Assembly: GCA_002221725.1 (NCBI GenBank)
Contig: NJFT01000063.1
Span: 62,001-126,000 of the forward strand
Length of the DNA stretch: 64,000 nt
Direction: 5' to 3'
Origin: Scedosporium boydii
Lineage: Eukaryota; Ascomycota; Sordariomycetes; Microascales; Microascaceae
A program made the translations under genes and the position numbers. Shown piece by piece: positions 33,968 to 46,337 of this stretch; positions within the stretch are counted from its first letter, which is position 1; each line of letters opens with the position of its first letter. Below the pieces are notes generated by a model. The model was not told the origin of the DNA. It ran no database searches and saw nothing but the letters and a program-made list of their open reading frames with translations.

Positions 33968-34755
33968 AACGCATCGGCAGCTTATCTTCATATCCGATGT
34001 ATAAAATGAGTGAGAAAGCATGTAGCTGAAGTCTGCGCGTCCTGTCTGCTCGGAGTCCCTCGAGGTCGAGGTTCAAATGAGGAATCTCAATTCAGACGCG
34101 CGGATAACGAAACAACAATAACTCAAAATGGACTCTCGTCTTAAAATTTTGATACTCTTCTAAGCTTCACAGTTTCCAATTAATTTGACGACGCAAATCC
34201 GACAATGGTACTAGGCATGTCGATACAAGCAGAGATCTCAGTGGTCCACAACGTGATCACGAGCCCTTTAATATTTATCGCGTTTACATATTCCTCATTG
34301 CATTCCGTCCTTTTCAATGGTTGGTTCAATGAATCCCGGCCTCATGAGTCCATCGACAAGGTGCCGCTCTCTTCCAGCAAACGATTTTACACATCCACCC
34401 GTTAGCGGGATGGATCAGGACAGCCCCGCTGGATCGCAATTACCACACCGCAGATTAGATTAATTTACATGCGGGGTGATGAGACATCGCCAAAGACCTT
34501 ACGTACGAAAACTACAAGAGGATGCTCCTCTCCCAAATTGAGGTTAAGAAATCAGTTCTGAGATGAGCAGTAGATTGGGAAGATGAGGTGCACTCTGTCC
34601 TGGTCACTCTGTCCTGGTGCGAATCGGGGTGCGCCTGGACTTAGCCTAATATAAAGTAGTTGCGTCGTCTCCATCTCTCCATCTCTCTTCACCAGCGTCA
34701 CACTTCCACTATCATACTGCGTTGCCCACAATTGACCACTGCCTCGCCTTGCGCG
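33968..34755. other. Intergenic, no gene seen
   Basis: About 790 bp. Only short frames without domains. An ACTCTGTCCTGGT direct duplication lies near 34595-34618. Confidence 0.5.
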
Positions 34756-36973
34756 ATGGGACTACGATCAAGCCCTGCCAGCCATATCGGCATCTTTATT
34801 CTCTCATCTTTCACTGATGTAGCCGGGGCCCTTCTTGATCGGTGTGCATTTAAGAACGACTCATATTGGTACGACCGAGATGAGAACCTGCTGTTGGTAC
34901 ATAACCTGACCGTGGATACTCGGCAAGTCGAAGACACGAGCCAAAGCAATGGCGTGCGTAATGTTAGCCGAGTCCATCTCAGCATAATCTCCCCCATTTG
35001 GGACGGTATCATGGACTGCGATGCATGGGATCACGGCGTGCAAACGGAGCATTACCTGGGCAACCCTGAAGACGGGTTAATTTACGATGATTGTACACCC
35101 CGTGCTGGTTTCGAGGCGGACCGATACTGGCTGCAGGTAGCAGCATTGGGGATGACGGTAGGGACAATGACTGGCTCGGCGTTTCATGGGTTTGTGTTCA
35201 ACGAGACCTTCACCTGCGATGAGGATCCAAACTCCATGTACGTTCTCTCTAAAGTGGAATCTATATACGCTTCTCTCCTCCATTTCTTGAAATATTGACA
35301 TCTCACTGGAGAGCTGATAGCATTACCGTGGAGAGGCACCAAGAATGGCTCCCGACCAATGGTAGATTTCTGGGCTGGCGCTGCAACGATGAGGAAGAAG
35401 CCACACATGAGACAGCCATTGTTGGACACTGCGAGTTCATTCCAACCAACGCGACTGCTTGGCCCTCCGTCTTCATTGACCACTTTCACCTTATCCCACC
35501 ACCACCAGATCGCCGCTGCTATTCGCAGTCGATGGGGGAAGTCGCCTGGGAGATTTCCGATTTCGAGCTGACAACTGCCCTTTATAGCACCATGGCAATC
35601 AATTTCTTCGCTTCCCTGATGTATGTGGCGGACTACGGCCCCCCTCCGTATGCATTTCTGCGGTTCAAGATGGTGAACCTGGCAACTGGATATGTCTCAA
35701 AGCCAGAATGTAGGGCAACGGATCCATCTTTGCAGCCGAATCATGATAAGAGCATACCGGGCGGCTATGATAAGTGGTTCAGCTGTAATGACACTGCTGC
35801 AAGGGATTACGACGTGTTCCCCACAAGTTTCACGTACAATTCCATGACCGGTGAACTGAACATCCAGCAAGAATGGGAATGCGAACGAGACGATGACCCG
35901 GAAAGGTAATCTCAACACCGACTACTAATATACCCCAGCAAATTCCAACTTTACTCAAATTACTGACAAAATTCTTCGTCAAGCCTAGCCAAGTTTCTTG
36001 CCGTCGGTACGAGAGAATTGCCCCTTAACGAGTGTCGTGTCGAGTTGGTATGTAATCTCAACAGCGATGGTTGCGGCCTCCCAGAAACCCTGTCTTCAAT
36101 TTCTGGAAATGTCGAGCGCACTGGTATTATTTGCGAGGCTCGCGAAAACCAGTTTATCGTACAAGGAAAGCTGCTTGAATCGGCCCCCGTGAACGATAGC
36201 GTCCCGGTAGATTTGGATCCTGCCACGGACTTTGAAGAGTGTCTGGAGGCAGAAGTGCCGAGGGAGATCGAGTGGCAGTTGAAAAATATCCAATACATTA
36301 GCCACACCGTTTACGTTACCAATCTTTTTCTCCAGTTCACAGGTGAGTCCACATGGTCTACAAGAGGATCGAAGCAAATATCAAATCATTAATACAATGG
36401 CCTACATCCCACTGACAAAACTTCGCAGGTCTATCATCGGACACAACAACCGACCACCAGTTGACATTCACCAACACCGCTCTAAACTCGGCTTACAATT
36501 TTTCAGAATGGTGCTACATTCTGGAGGAAGAAAACGCCGGGGACAGCTCATGGAAAAACAGTGCCTTCAACATTAGCCTCCTGGAGTGGAATGTTTGTAA
36601 TGATCAATTCATTTACAACTCCGTTTACCCTCTCGAAACGAGAGCTAAATTCGACAACCAAACGTATACGCTCTCGATTCAACAGACTTACTACTGCTTA
36701 GACAAGTCAACAGGACAGCGGTAGGTACACTTGTGTTCAAAAACGACAGGAATGATGAACGGTGGCATGCTAACATGTATTATCAATAGGGTTGAGAAAT
36801 TCACTGCTGCCGGCGAAAGGGTCCTCGACGAGATGGTATGCGAGCGAAAATTGGTTGATGAGAATAACCCGGAGTCTGCAGTATTATATTCATCCTGTAG
36901 CTTGAAGAAAGCAACGATGATGGGCGCTCTCATCCGCGGGGACAAGACTGCCGAAAACCGAGAGAGGACTTAA
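34756..36973 (+). CDS. Cys-rich protein of unknown function, probably secreted
   Basis: Five exons (34756..35237, 35321..35905, 35984..36342, 36429..36720, 36790..36973) join in phase to 633 residues. I do not recognise the family. The N-terminus has a moderately hydrophobic segment (IGIFILSSFTDVAGALL) that may act as a signal peptide. Cysteines are evenly spread, with several N-glycosylation sequons. Two parts look like copies of one module: WFSCND...SMTGELNIQQEWEC (about 35775-35882) and WNVCND...NQTYTLSIQQTYYC (about 36590-36699). This suggests internal duplication of a disulphide-stabilised domain. Exon ends fall close to module ends. It could be an effector-like or cell-surface protein, but nothing in the context decides this. 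Confidence 0.7.
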
Positions 36974-37425
36974 GTGAGACATCATTGTGACCTCGAGAAC
37001 TCGTAGGAGGGGGTTGGACTACGTATTGGAAGAATCGATCATGCCTCCGAGTCTCACAGCCGTTTCCATGTTCCTTCACAGCGTGCATCGTGTGTTAGAC
37101 GGTTAGGTCACGGCGATTTGAAACCTGTCAAGACGCGGCTGCCAGTTTAGCGCTCTGATGACACAGTTCACCAGCAGCGACGCTCAGCCACAGACATCTT
37201 GACCTGTTGTCACTTACCAGGGTAGCCACCTCCTACTTCCTGTCACAAATTTTCTTCTTTCCATGAAGACTTGAAAGGAAGTTCGCAATTCAAATAAATT
37301 CACCGTTAACCAAGCGTCTATTGTCTATAGTCTATCTTGAAATATATATCCCGCGGCTAGAAAATATATTAAAAAAACACAGAGACAAGTCTATTCGAGG
37401 AATCATCGCAGATCCAACCATCCAA
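36974..37425. other. Intergenic, convergent 3' ends
   Basis: About 450 bp between the Cys-rich protein gene and the desaturase gene. No gene or RNA seen. Confidence 0.55.
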
Positions 37426-38907
37426 TCACTCATTTTTCACCATGTGCGCCCAGTGCATCTCACCAGTTGCAGCCGAGGCCGGCACGACATACTTGCATTC
37501 GGTAAATGTGGGCCAAAGCTTGTCGACGAACGCGTGATCGCTGTGATACAGGTCTCCCAAGATTGGCTTGATAGCCTCAGTCGCCTCATCGGCGTAATAG
37601 AAGGGGATTTTACTGTGGCACCCGCGTGTTAATAGTTAAATAATTTCCGTCGGGAATTGTGGGGGAGGGGGCTCATTGTTTCTTACGAGAAGAGATGGTG
37701 GACAACGTGTGTCTCAATGATGCCGTGGAACAGGTTTCGGCCAATGAAGCCAAAGTCGCGATCAATGGTCGCGAGAGCACCCTTGACGAAGGTCCAATTC
37801 TGGGCATCAAAATGAGGGAGATCGGGATGCGTGTGATGAAGGTAGGTAATGGCGACTAAGAAGAATAGTTAGTTGATGAGATCAATGTAACCTTTTTTTT
37901 TTTTTTTTCTTCAGCAATGCCTCAACGGTTTACTCACCCAGCCAGTGGTGCACCCAGAAATATGGCACGCCATAGAGCAAAAACATGTTCCAAGCCCCGA
38001 AAATGGTCGAGCCATAATAGATCATAGCGGCGGTAATCAAGATACCGATATCGGTGATGAAAACGTAGAGTCTCTCGCTAGGCCTGAAGATGGCACTGGT
38101 GGGGTCAAAATGGCTCTGAGGCCACCATCCCGACGGCTCGCGCTGAAGGCTGTCGACGCCGGAAGTGACATTGAAGAAAAGGTACGCCTGCCACCCGAAC
38201 AGCTGATGGGAGAGCAGTCGGATCAGGGACACAATGGGAGCGTCCTCAAAGAGATCGCTATCGACCTTGAAGATGCCCAAGAATCGTCGGTTTCGATGTT
38301 GTTCCTCGGTTCGCGGCACAAAAGCCATATCCTTCTCCATATGACCTGTGAAGCGGTGATGGCGTGCGTGCGAGAACTTCCAGGAGTAGTAGGGCACCAG
38401 CAAGAATGAGTGCGCGGCCCAGCCAATGACGTTGTTCACACGAGTATGCAGAGAGAAAGCACCATGGCCACACTCGTGGGCGAGAATCCAGAGGCCGGTG
38501 CATGCCAAGCCTTGCACAAAGCCGTACACGGTCCAGGCTGCGGCATGGAGGTACGAATTCTCGATTTGGGGTATATAAGTTATCGCGGCGTAGGCAAGTG
38601 CGGAAATGAAGGCAATATCCCGCACGAGGTATGCGCAGGATATCCACAGGGATGGTTGGAAGCAGTGTGCCGGAATGGCATTACGGATGGTGTTGATGTC
38701 GGGATATTCCGTTCTCGGGGATCGATCCGTCTTTGTCTGACGCTTCTGGCATGATTGTTAGCACTCCAGATGCATTGCAATTGTATTCGATCAACTCACC
38801 GAAACGCGGGTGGCGTCGCCGTTGGAACTGGCCGAAAATGTGCTTTGTTTGGTCTCCGGCGTCAGCCAAAAGAAAAAGGCGGCTGCCGTGGCCGCAAGCG
38901 AAGACAT
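37426..38907 (-). CDS. Fatty acid desaturase, delta-12-type
   Basis: Four exons (38907..38800, 38745..37938, 37855..37687, 37612..37426) give 423 residues, near the usual length for microsomal delta-12/omega-3 desaturases. All three di-iron His boxes are present: HECGH, HARHH and HVVHH, the last two bases before an intron. [31 protein letters not shown] and four or so membrane segments complete the fold. The family inserts a double bond into acyl chains in the ER with cytochrome b5 as donor. The first exon codes for an unusual Ala/Phe-rich N-terminus. It is neither obviously linked to nor clearly separate from the later polyketide genes. A third intron holds a 16-bp T run. Confidence 0.9.
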
Positions 38908-40266
38908 GGCTGGAAAATTGGAGAGTACAGCCGGATTGAGAAGGGGGAAACCGAAGCACACAACAGAAAATATCTTCTCAAGAAAACGGAGAAGAAAAAA
39001 TAAGAAGAAAAAAACCGAAAGGACCCGGAAAAGGGAGAGAACAAAGCCATGGTCGACTGTTGCCCTGGGATTATATGGCTTCGAGAAAACCACGCTAAAT
39101 CCAGGGGCTGAAATTTTTTTTCTTCTCAAACAATGCTACCCTAAACCTTATCGAGATTGAGCCTATTTTGACCCAGGTCCTGGACCAGTTCAATTGGTTG
39201 CTTGGACTGGCTGCCGAGCCGTGGTTACAGGGACAGGGGCCTCTTTTTTCTTTTTCCTCCTCCCTTTTTTTTTTTTTTTTTCCCTCGGAGCGAGCGTGGT
39301 ATCTGATCGCCCATGCTGGCAGCTGCCGAAACAGAGTTTGAGCCTCGGAAGGACCCACATCGAGATCACCTCACTCTTGCTCCTGACCGCTCAATCAGTT
39401 CTAGCTCGGGGTTAGGGTCATTTATCGGCGAACAGGGCTCTATCGGCGAATGGAGATTGTAGGCTTCCGGTGCCAGTTCCGATGAAACTCTACAGTTCCG
39501 CCATGAGTCTGCTATCGGCTCTAATCAGTATCATTCTCCATTCTCGCTCAGTCGGCAATACGGCGATAACATTTGAAAGCTAACGGGAACAGCCAAGAGG
39601 ACGGTCTGGCGCCTTTGCTCAGACATTTTCGCCGGTGCGTCCTAGGGAGAGGAATGCCAGAGCATGAGCTTCCAGACGTTATAAACCTAACTTGCCTTCT
39701 TCTCTGCCGATTTTCCCTGCTCTGGCCGAACTGGCAAGCTCTCCCGAACAAGTACGAGGTGGCTCGGCCCTCTTATCTGCCTAGAGTGGCGATATAGTTA
39801 GGTCTCACGTTCAAAAGGGGCAAAGCCCCTCTTCCACGTGGACGGAGATTAATCTGAGCAACCTCAGACCCCGCCAATCCCAGTATCTTGAAGCAAGCCT
39901 ACCCTCGTAACTAGACTTTCGAGCTTCTTAAAATGGCCCACGAACGTGGCCTCTTATCTCACTTTCTCTGGGGAGCTGGAAAGGCAAGCTGGACAGCCAG
40001 GACAGAACCACCACCCACTACAAACAAAGGATGTGGTCGCATTTGCTCCATAGCATCAATGGTAATGTCGCGTTATCTCTTGAGGCGTCTCAGTGAATAT
40101 TGAATCATCAATCGTTCCCCGGGGGTTTTTCTAGTCATGATATTAATAAGTCTGTTCCTGCCCGTTCCAATAGAATTGAATATTGTGCTGAAGGGAGAGG
40201 GAGGGGATGCTTCACACACCCACCGCGGACGTCACATGCAATTCTATCGATCTTGCTCATCCTCCT
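38908..40266. other. Intergenic, desaturase promoter
   Basis: About 1.36 kb. It has an A/G-rich low-complexity patch (38985-39050) and an 18-bp T run near 39268-39281. No gene supported. Confidence 0.55.
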
Positions 40267-41454
40267 CTAAGTATACCCATCAAACCCATATGTGTCATTC
40301 AAAGACACTTTCGAAATAATATTCCCATCCTCCATCCGCACCCAGGACTCCACTGTCATCTCACCATCGCCATCATCGCTAAAGGAAAGACTAAGGACCC
40401 GGGCACCACGGCTCCAATGACCGTACCCTCCATAACCAGTATGCTTAGCAAAGCACAAGAAAGGGGCTATCAAGCCGACACTGTTATCGGGCCAGGTGCT
40501 GCACCAAGAATTTCCATGGTCGTGGCCGACGTGGATGCTATGCAAGCCCTCCGTGGCTTTGATGGCCGCGACGAAAGCGGCATCGTCGGTCCCTCCACCC
40601 TGGATGGCCACAGGAACGTCCTCGTTTAGCCCTGGAAATCGTTTGGAATCCAAGCCTAACTCCTGAGCCTGGAGGAAAACGTGGGGTGGGATGTGGACGA
40701 AGGCTATACTCGGAATGGTTTTCCCGTACTTTCGTCGCAGCTGTCCGTGGGTCTTTGTGAACCAGAACGTGGTTTCGGGGGAAACCCAATTGGGTATGTC
40801 GTCAACATCTGCCGGTGAATGCTGATACGAGCCCCCGCCTCGGCTGTCAAAGAACCAAAGGATCACAGCAGGAACATCCCCTGCCCCGTATACTAGGAGG
40901 TAATAATTAGTAATTCCAGGCAGTGATGAGTTCATCCGTTTGGTGTAGCAAAGATCGTAGCCTGTTTCGCGCTCAAAAAGAGCCTCCCGGGACAAATTAA
41001 ACTTGGAGTCGTGGTTGCCGTACGTTGATGCCCAAGGTGTCCCGGCGTCAACCATGGGCCGTACGACTTGATCAACATAAGCGGAGCTGTTTTCTCGGAA
41101 GGTATTCTCGCCAGTTATTAAGTCCCCATTAACGACGACGAGATCCGGGTTTTCGTCCTTGAGTATCCGAGTCATCACCCGCGTCGAGTTGATATCCTGA
41201 TCGATCCCCCATCCATGCTCCTCCTCGCCGAAGTGAAGGTCGGAGAAGATGGCAATGTTGAAAGTATTTTCACGAATAATCGAGAGAGGTGGTTTGTTGG
41301 CTGACAATAGCCCCACCGTCCGAAAGGCGTGAAGGGGGTAGTGAGGATATGTGAATGTTGCCCAGAGACTCACGATCAGGAGGACCATGACGGTGAGGAT
41401 TACCAGATACATCGGCGGCCTGAGACCTAATCGTGATAATGATTCTGGAGACAT
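40267..41454 (-). CDS. Membrane-anchored calcineurin-like metallophosphatase
   Basis: A single exon of 395 residues. Residues about 15-34 form one hydrophobic anchor, after which the protein should face the lumen or outside. The metallophosphoesterase signature is complete and in order: FSDLHFGEEEHGWG (DxH), VVVNGDLITGE (GDxxxGE), TYGNHD (GNHD), FVHIPPH (H) and GHDHGN (GHxH). This organisation matches fungal Dcr2/Sia1- and PAP29-like phosphatases. Those act on phosphoproteins or small phosphate esters, and the substrate here is unknown. Several NxS/T sequons fit a secretory protein. It is isolated, with no evident operon-like partner. Confidence 0.9.
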   Translation of the reverse strand: MSPESLSRLGLRPPMYLVILTVMVLLIVSLWATFTYPHYPLHAFRTVGLLSANKPPLSIIRENTFNIAIFSDLHFGEEEHGWGIDQDINSTRVMTRILKDENPDLVVVNGDLITGENTFRENSSAYVDQVVRPMVDAGTPWASTYGNHDSKFNLSREALFERETGYDLCYTKRMNSSLPGITNYYLLVYGAGDVPAVILWFFDSRGGGSYQHSPADVDDIPNWVSPETTFWFTKTHGQLRRKYGKTIPSIAFVHIPPHVFLQAQELGLDSKRFPGLNEDVPVAIQGGGTDDAAFVAAIKATEGLHSIHVGHDHGNSWCSTWPDNSVGLIAPFLCFAKHTGYGGYGHWSRGARVLSLSFSDDGDGEMTVESWVRMEDGNIISKVSLNDTYGFDGYT

Positions 41455-42751
41455 TTTTTAATTTCTTGTGATGTTCATGATGAAGACTAAATGAGTGCTT
41501 CGAGAGGAGAGGAGAGTGATGGGCTCTCTTGAAGTTCACCAAAGTCGGCGGTGGCCAATCACAGCGAATGATTACATCACGGGCGTGGAAACCTGTGCTT
41601 CATTGAAAAAAAAAAAAAAAAAGCATGAGACAAGTGGTCTCGGTCAAGTCTCGGCAAAGCCAACGACCACGAAGTACAACTTGAATGCCCGACTGCAGTC
41701 TGTTTAATCGACAAGAGCCCACAACATCGATTGATCCCTCATCCCGATCGTAGTCCTCGGGGATGGACACAGTCGGCAGTGTCATCAAACACATCCTTGG
41801 AGCCACCAAACCGGTCACCACCTCCGCATAAATATGTGAGGCGCACAAAGAATTTATTCTCTGTTCCCATTCGCGCTTTCCGCCATGATCCTGGACCTCA
41901 ATCTGTCCGGGCATCCGCTGTCAATATAATGCCGTATTTTCTGGGATCCAACACATTTACGTCTGTTATACTCTCTGTTTTTTTTTAAGGCCGCTATTCT
42001 GGACGCTCTTGAACTGTGATCGTTGTCTCGCCCTGTGAATTGAGTCGGACGGCAAAATACGCAGCAGAAAACGCCTCCAAGGGCTGGTATTCAGAATCTG
42101 ATTTCTGAACAGACATAATAATCAATCCGTCGATACCTGCAAACGTAAATCTGGGTCCCTCCAGACAATCAAACGGTCGACATTAAGACATCTCGATTTT
42201 ATCATCATCTCACATCAATTGTTGGCCGGTATTAGCCCTGGCTAACTCTGAACGGCTCCTGCCCACAGTTCTGAGAGATTGAAGCCCCCACTAAGGATAA
42301 TATATTACTTCTTTGCATGGATGTCATCGGCTTGATGAGCCCCGAAAACGTGGCATCCGAATACCCTTTCCTCCCGGTGCTAAAGGGGTAAAATCAAAAT
42401 TGTAATACCGGCTTGGGACGAAAATCAGATCGAAGAGTGTACCGGGAACCCATCGCCCGTGATTTCCCCGCATCGGATATTTATACTTGATATTGATGAA
42501 CCGCTAGGCGTTGCCTTCCTGTATAATTTGCGATATATTAATCGCCTCAAGTTGGAGATTAGCCTAGAGTCACGCACAAACAAGACTATTTTCCCCTCCG
42601 GACAAAGGGGAACTCGAAAAATGACCTATATTTACTCAATCGCCAAGCCCAGAGCAACGAGAATGAAGACTCTTCAAGCCTATTTACCTACTGTCCAGAT
42701 AGGTCACTTTTGTCTTGAGTATTCTTGCGTTAGTTTTGATCCGCCGTCGAT
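41455..42751. other. Intergenic, divergent promoters
   Basis: 1.3 kb between the phosphatase and the esterase. A 17-bp A run lies at about 41605-41621. No gene is seen. An A/T-rich stretch near 42440-42560 precedes the esterase. Confidence 0.5.
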
Positions 42752-43863
42752 ATGCAGTTACTGGCCACACTCGCCGGGTTCGTTGTCCTTGCAACGGTTG
42801 GCAACTGCCAATTAACCAAGGTTAATGACTTCAAGGGCACCCCTACGAACCTGGGCATGTACTCGTATGTGCCAAAGAATCTCAAAACACCGGCGCCTAT
42901 TCTCGTGGCTGTCCATCACTGTCAAGGATCCGCTCAGGGTTACTCGACGGAGACCCGCTACATGCCCCTGGCTGATCAACATGGCTTCATCATAATCTAC
43001 CCCAACTCCAAGTCTGGCGGTGGCTGCTTTGACGTGGCCTCGACGGCTTGTATGTTCTTAAGCCCCTTATTATACCGCCCGATCAGAGGCTCATGAATAT
43101 GGCACTTACTGACGGCATTACAGCTCTCACACATGATGGCGGCGGTGACAGCCAGACCATTGTCAACATGGTCAAGCATGCAGTGGACAACCTTGGCGGA
43201 GACCCAGAGAGAGTTTTCACTGTTGGCACTAGTTCCGGTGCCATGATGACCAACGTGCTTGTTGGGGCTTACCCCGACGTATTCAAGGCTGGTTCCGTTT
43301 ATTCTGGCGTTCCCGATGGATGCTTTTTCGTCCAGGGAGCGACTGCCACGCAAGACCCACCAGGCTGGGCCAACAGCTGCGCCAATGGTCAGCTCACAAA
43401 GACTGCAGAGGAATGGGGCGACATGGTGAGGTCGTATTATCCAAATTACAACGGCACCCGACCCAGGATGCAAATGTACGTATCATCTCCTCACCTCCCT
43501 TTGATTGTAACGGCGATTTTGTTTACATAAACTAACTCATGCATGGCCACAGTTGGCATGGAACGGCGGATAATACTTTGCGTTATCCCAATTGTACGTA
43601 TCACGCATCCTCCGTTTCAATCGAGCCGAAAATGCTAACTATTTCACTTAGACCAGGAGCAGCTTAAGCAATGGTCGAACGTCTTCGGGCTCACGGAAAA
43701 GACGGACACTGCCAACTCTCCGCAGAGTGGATATACCATGACCATCTACGGCGAGGGCACGGCAACAACGGCACAACTTGTCGGATATAGTGCCCAGGGC
43801 GTCGGCCACAGCGTGCCACAGCATGAGACAATGGACATTGCGTTCTTTGGCATAGGGTCGTAG
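42752..43863 (+). CDS. Secreted CE1 esterase (acetylxylan/feruloyl esterase type)
   Basis: Four exons (42752..43049, 43124..43475, 43553..43593, 43652..43863) give 300 residues. An N-terminal signal peptide is clear (MQLLATLAGFVVLATVGNCQ). The esterase_phb family fold follows: VAVHHCQGSA, IIYPNSKSGGGCFDV, and GTSSGAMMTNVL holding the nucleophile Ser. WHGTAD supplies the Asp and GHSVPQHE the His. Carbohydrate esterase family 1 enzymes remove acetyl or feruloyl groups from plant hemicellulose. The length matches AxeA-like enzymes without a binding module. A feruloyl-releasing role would fit a fungus that also carries an aromatic catabolic cluster, but that link is speculative. Confidence 0.92.
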
Positions 43864-44776
43864 TCAGAGGTACATGACATGGAGGCTGAAGTTGTTGCAA
43901 ATACTAGGTTCGGAGAATCAAGTACATTACTGGAAGTGCCTGCTTCATTGAACAGGATCTCAAATAGTTAAGCGGTTACTTGAGTCCGCGTTGGGCATTC
44001 AAAGCTTCTTAAAGTTGCCTTCTAAGTAACCCGTATCACCGGTCCAGCAGGTTATGGCAGCATACCTCCTCTATGATGATGCTGGCCATCCCTTTCAAAG
44101 TCAAGTTGGCCAATTCCCGAGATCTCTCTTGACTAGGTCCAGCCGTGTTCATGTGGCTCAATTAGATGTTGTCGTAGGAGCTGGTAAGCCTCCTGCATGA
44201 TTGGGATTGTGCGTCCAACGACGCCTTGGCCTGGACTGCCTGGTCATCTCTCGTCCTCCTTGCTGTGCGGCTGTATCACTCCGTATAGGGGGCTAGTGGT
44301 CTTGGAACTAACGTTAAGCTGAACGCGGTGCTTCTTGGTTCGACATGAGCGAGCATCGTACTGGATGCCGTTCCTGTATTGCATTCTCGCGGCCTCAAAC
44401 CCGGAATACATTAGGATTTGTTTAGCGCACAGAAACGCAAATCCAAGGTTCATGCCACATATGCATATACTACTTCGTTGTACACGGGTAATTTAACCCC
44501 GTCTTGGAGCTATTACAGGGAGAGGCACCTAGGCGGGAAGATGCCCTATCTCTGATGCTAATTGGGCGAGGAGACATGCCTGTCCTTGTGAAATAAAACA
44601 CCGCTTTTTCTTTGTGCAAATTAATTCGGGGCGATTCAGCTCGCCTGGGATTCGGTTTAAGCTCATCCCCTCCGACAGGAAAAACTGGGATACTAGTAAT
44701 TAAGACGATATCCCATCTGAAGAATAGAAAAGGATTGACAACTGCTCAAGTCCCAATATAGATCCCTTAGCATATT
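43864..44776. other. Intergenic, convergent 3' ends
   Basis: About 910 bp, no supported gene. Confidence 0.5.
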
Positions 44777-46337
44777 TCAACCCTCGAGAGATTCTAGCAC
44801 CCGCTGCAGACCGTATACCCGCCTTGCTGCACTAGGGATGGTATGGTTTGTCTCCCCCATCTGAATCTCGAGCATCTCTTCCGCCCAGTTGCAAATGGCC
44901 CTAGCCAGGGCGTCGACCTGCTCTATGGAGTTGTGGGCGTGAAAGACTAGCCTAACACGGCTAGCGCCTTTGGGCACGACGGGGAACGATATGGCGTAGG
45001 CATTAATGTTTGACAATAGCAGGTGGAAGAAGAGATACTGTTCGTGTGGAGTGCGGATTGCCACGATGTGCGTCATGAAAGGCCGCGACTCCCAATCTTC
45101 AGCAAGAGGGACGGATAGGATGTCGTGCTCAACAGCATCGTCGAACACCGGGCTGGCCGTGAGCGTGCGGAAGAAGTGTCTGACAGCGAACTGGATATGT
45201 TCTTGTTCCTGTGAGAAAGAGTGAGCATGCGAGAGAAAGAATAGGAGCCTGGGGCAGAGAACAACGAGGCATACCGCACTGGTTGCGCCACTTTTCAGTA
45301 TATCGTACCCTGCCTTAACGGAGGCAACCATGGGATACGAAGGGGCGCCGCTGTAGATGACGAAGCGTGAATGGTTCAAAAGCATACTTCGAACGGTCTT
45401 GTTGCACAAGACAACACCTAGAAGACGCATCCTTGCGTTAGTCCTTATTCGCATTACTAGTCCGAGCCCCTCACTCTTTGGCCACCGGATCGCCTGTGCT
45501 TACCTCCAGTAGCAGCCAGCGATTTACTGGACATGTGTAAACGAATGGCAACGTCCTTCTCCAGCCCCAGCTCGGCCACGAGCCCCTTACCTAGACTGCC
45601 GATGACTCCCGTGCTATGTGCCTCGTCAATGACGAACTGAGCATTTCCCAATGGAAAAAGCTCCTTGACAACATCGACGCACTCTCGCAGCGGGCAGACG
45701 TCACCGTCCATGCTGTACACGGACTCAACGCAAATGAGGATCGGCTTCGCCCCTGTGCGGAAAGCAGCATGTTCATCCCTAAGCGTCTCCAGAACATCCC
45801 GCAGAGACTGGACGTCGTTGTGGCGGAAAGAAACCCTGTGCGATGCCACGCTGAGCTTCATGCCCTCGTGACTGCTAGCGTGCACGAGCTCGTCATATAC
45901 GATGGCGTCGCCCGGCAGTGGCACAGCAGCCAGGACACCGACGTTAGCCAGCCAGCCGGAATGCGCGAGATACGCTGTCTCAGTACCATAAAAGTCGGCG
46001 ATATCATTCTCCACCTCAATAAGATAATTGTAGTTACCATACTGCACGCGCGAGCCGCTGGCGCTAAGGCGGAAGTCATCGCCCCGGCTAGCTAGTTCGG
46101 CTAGGAATGCGTTGCGGATGCGGTTAGTGCGATTCAGGGATAGAAAGTCGCTGATGTGAAGTCAAAGACACTGTCTTCCCAGCGTGGTTTCGCAGTAGAG
46201 AGGGCACCCTCGGCGCGGCGTATATCAAGGGACTTCTCGAGGTTGCGGTAGAAGGCGGGGGCGTCCTTCATGCTGGGGGCTTTGAGTCGGTGCTCGTCGT
46301 GCATGCCGATGAGGAGCTTTCTGACCTGGGGGTCCAT
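44777..46337 (-). pseudogene. Alpha-oxoamine synthase-like (BioF/KBL family) gene with frameshift
   Basis: Minus-strand coding pieces are 46337..45504 (with a one-base frame change near 46150-46155), 45417..45275 and 45208..44777. The part before the change ends in WEDSVFDFTS and the part after begins SDFLSLNRTNRI, which is where the family motif continues. No intron can explain the jump. Later motifs are intact: FRLSASGSRVQYGNYNYL, FVIDEAHSTG, SSKSLAATGG with the PLP Lys, and RVRLVFHAHNSIEQVD. The enzyme family condenses an acyl thioester with an amino acid, releasing CO2. In fumonisin-, AAL-toxin- and sphingofungin-type clusters such an enzyme releases and extends the polyketide. A polyketide synthase lies 6 kb from it. 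Either a decayed gene or an assembly error; the frame is otherwise open. Confidence 0.8.

Noticed and set aside
34590..34625. Short direct repeat as a possible transposon target duplication or array
   Set aside because: Only two adjacent copies of about 13 bp, with no element between them and no spacer pattern like a CRISPR array.
37945..38409. Plus-strand frame antisense to the desaturase
   Set aside because: It is a shadow of the desaturase exon, whose His boxes and splice sites fix the real strand.
46130..46200. Intron explaining the frame change in the oxoamine synthase
   Set aside because: The only GT-AG pairs are either about 23 bp apart or remove the conserved WEDSVFDFTS block and still give the wrong phase.
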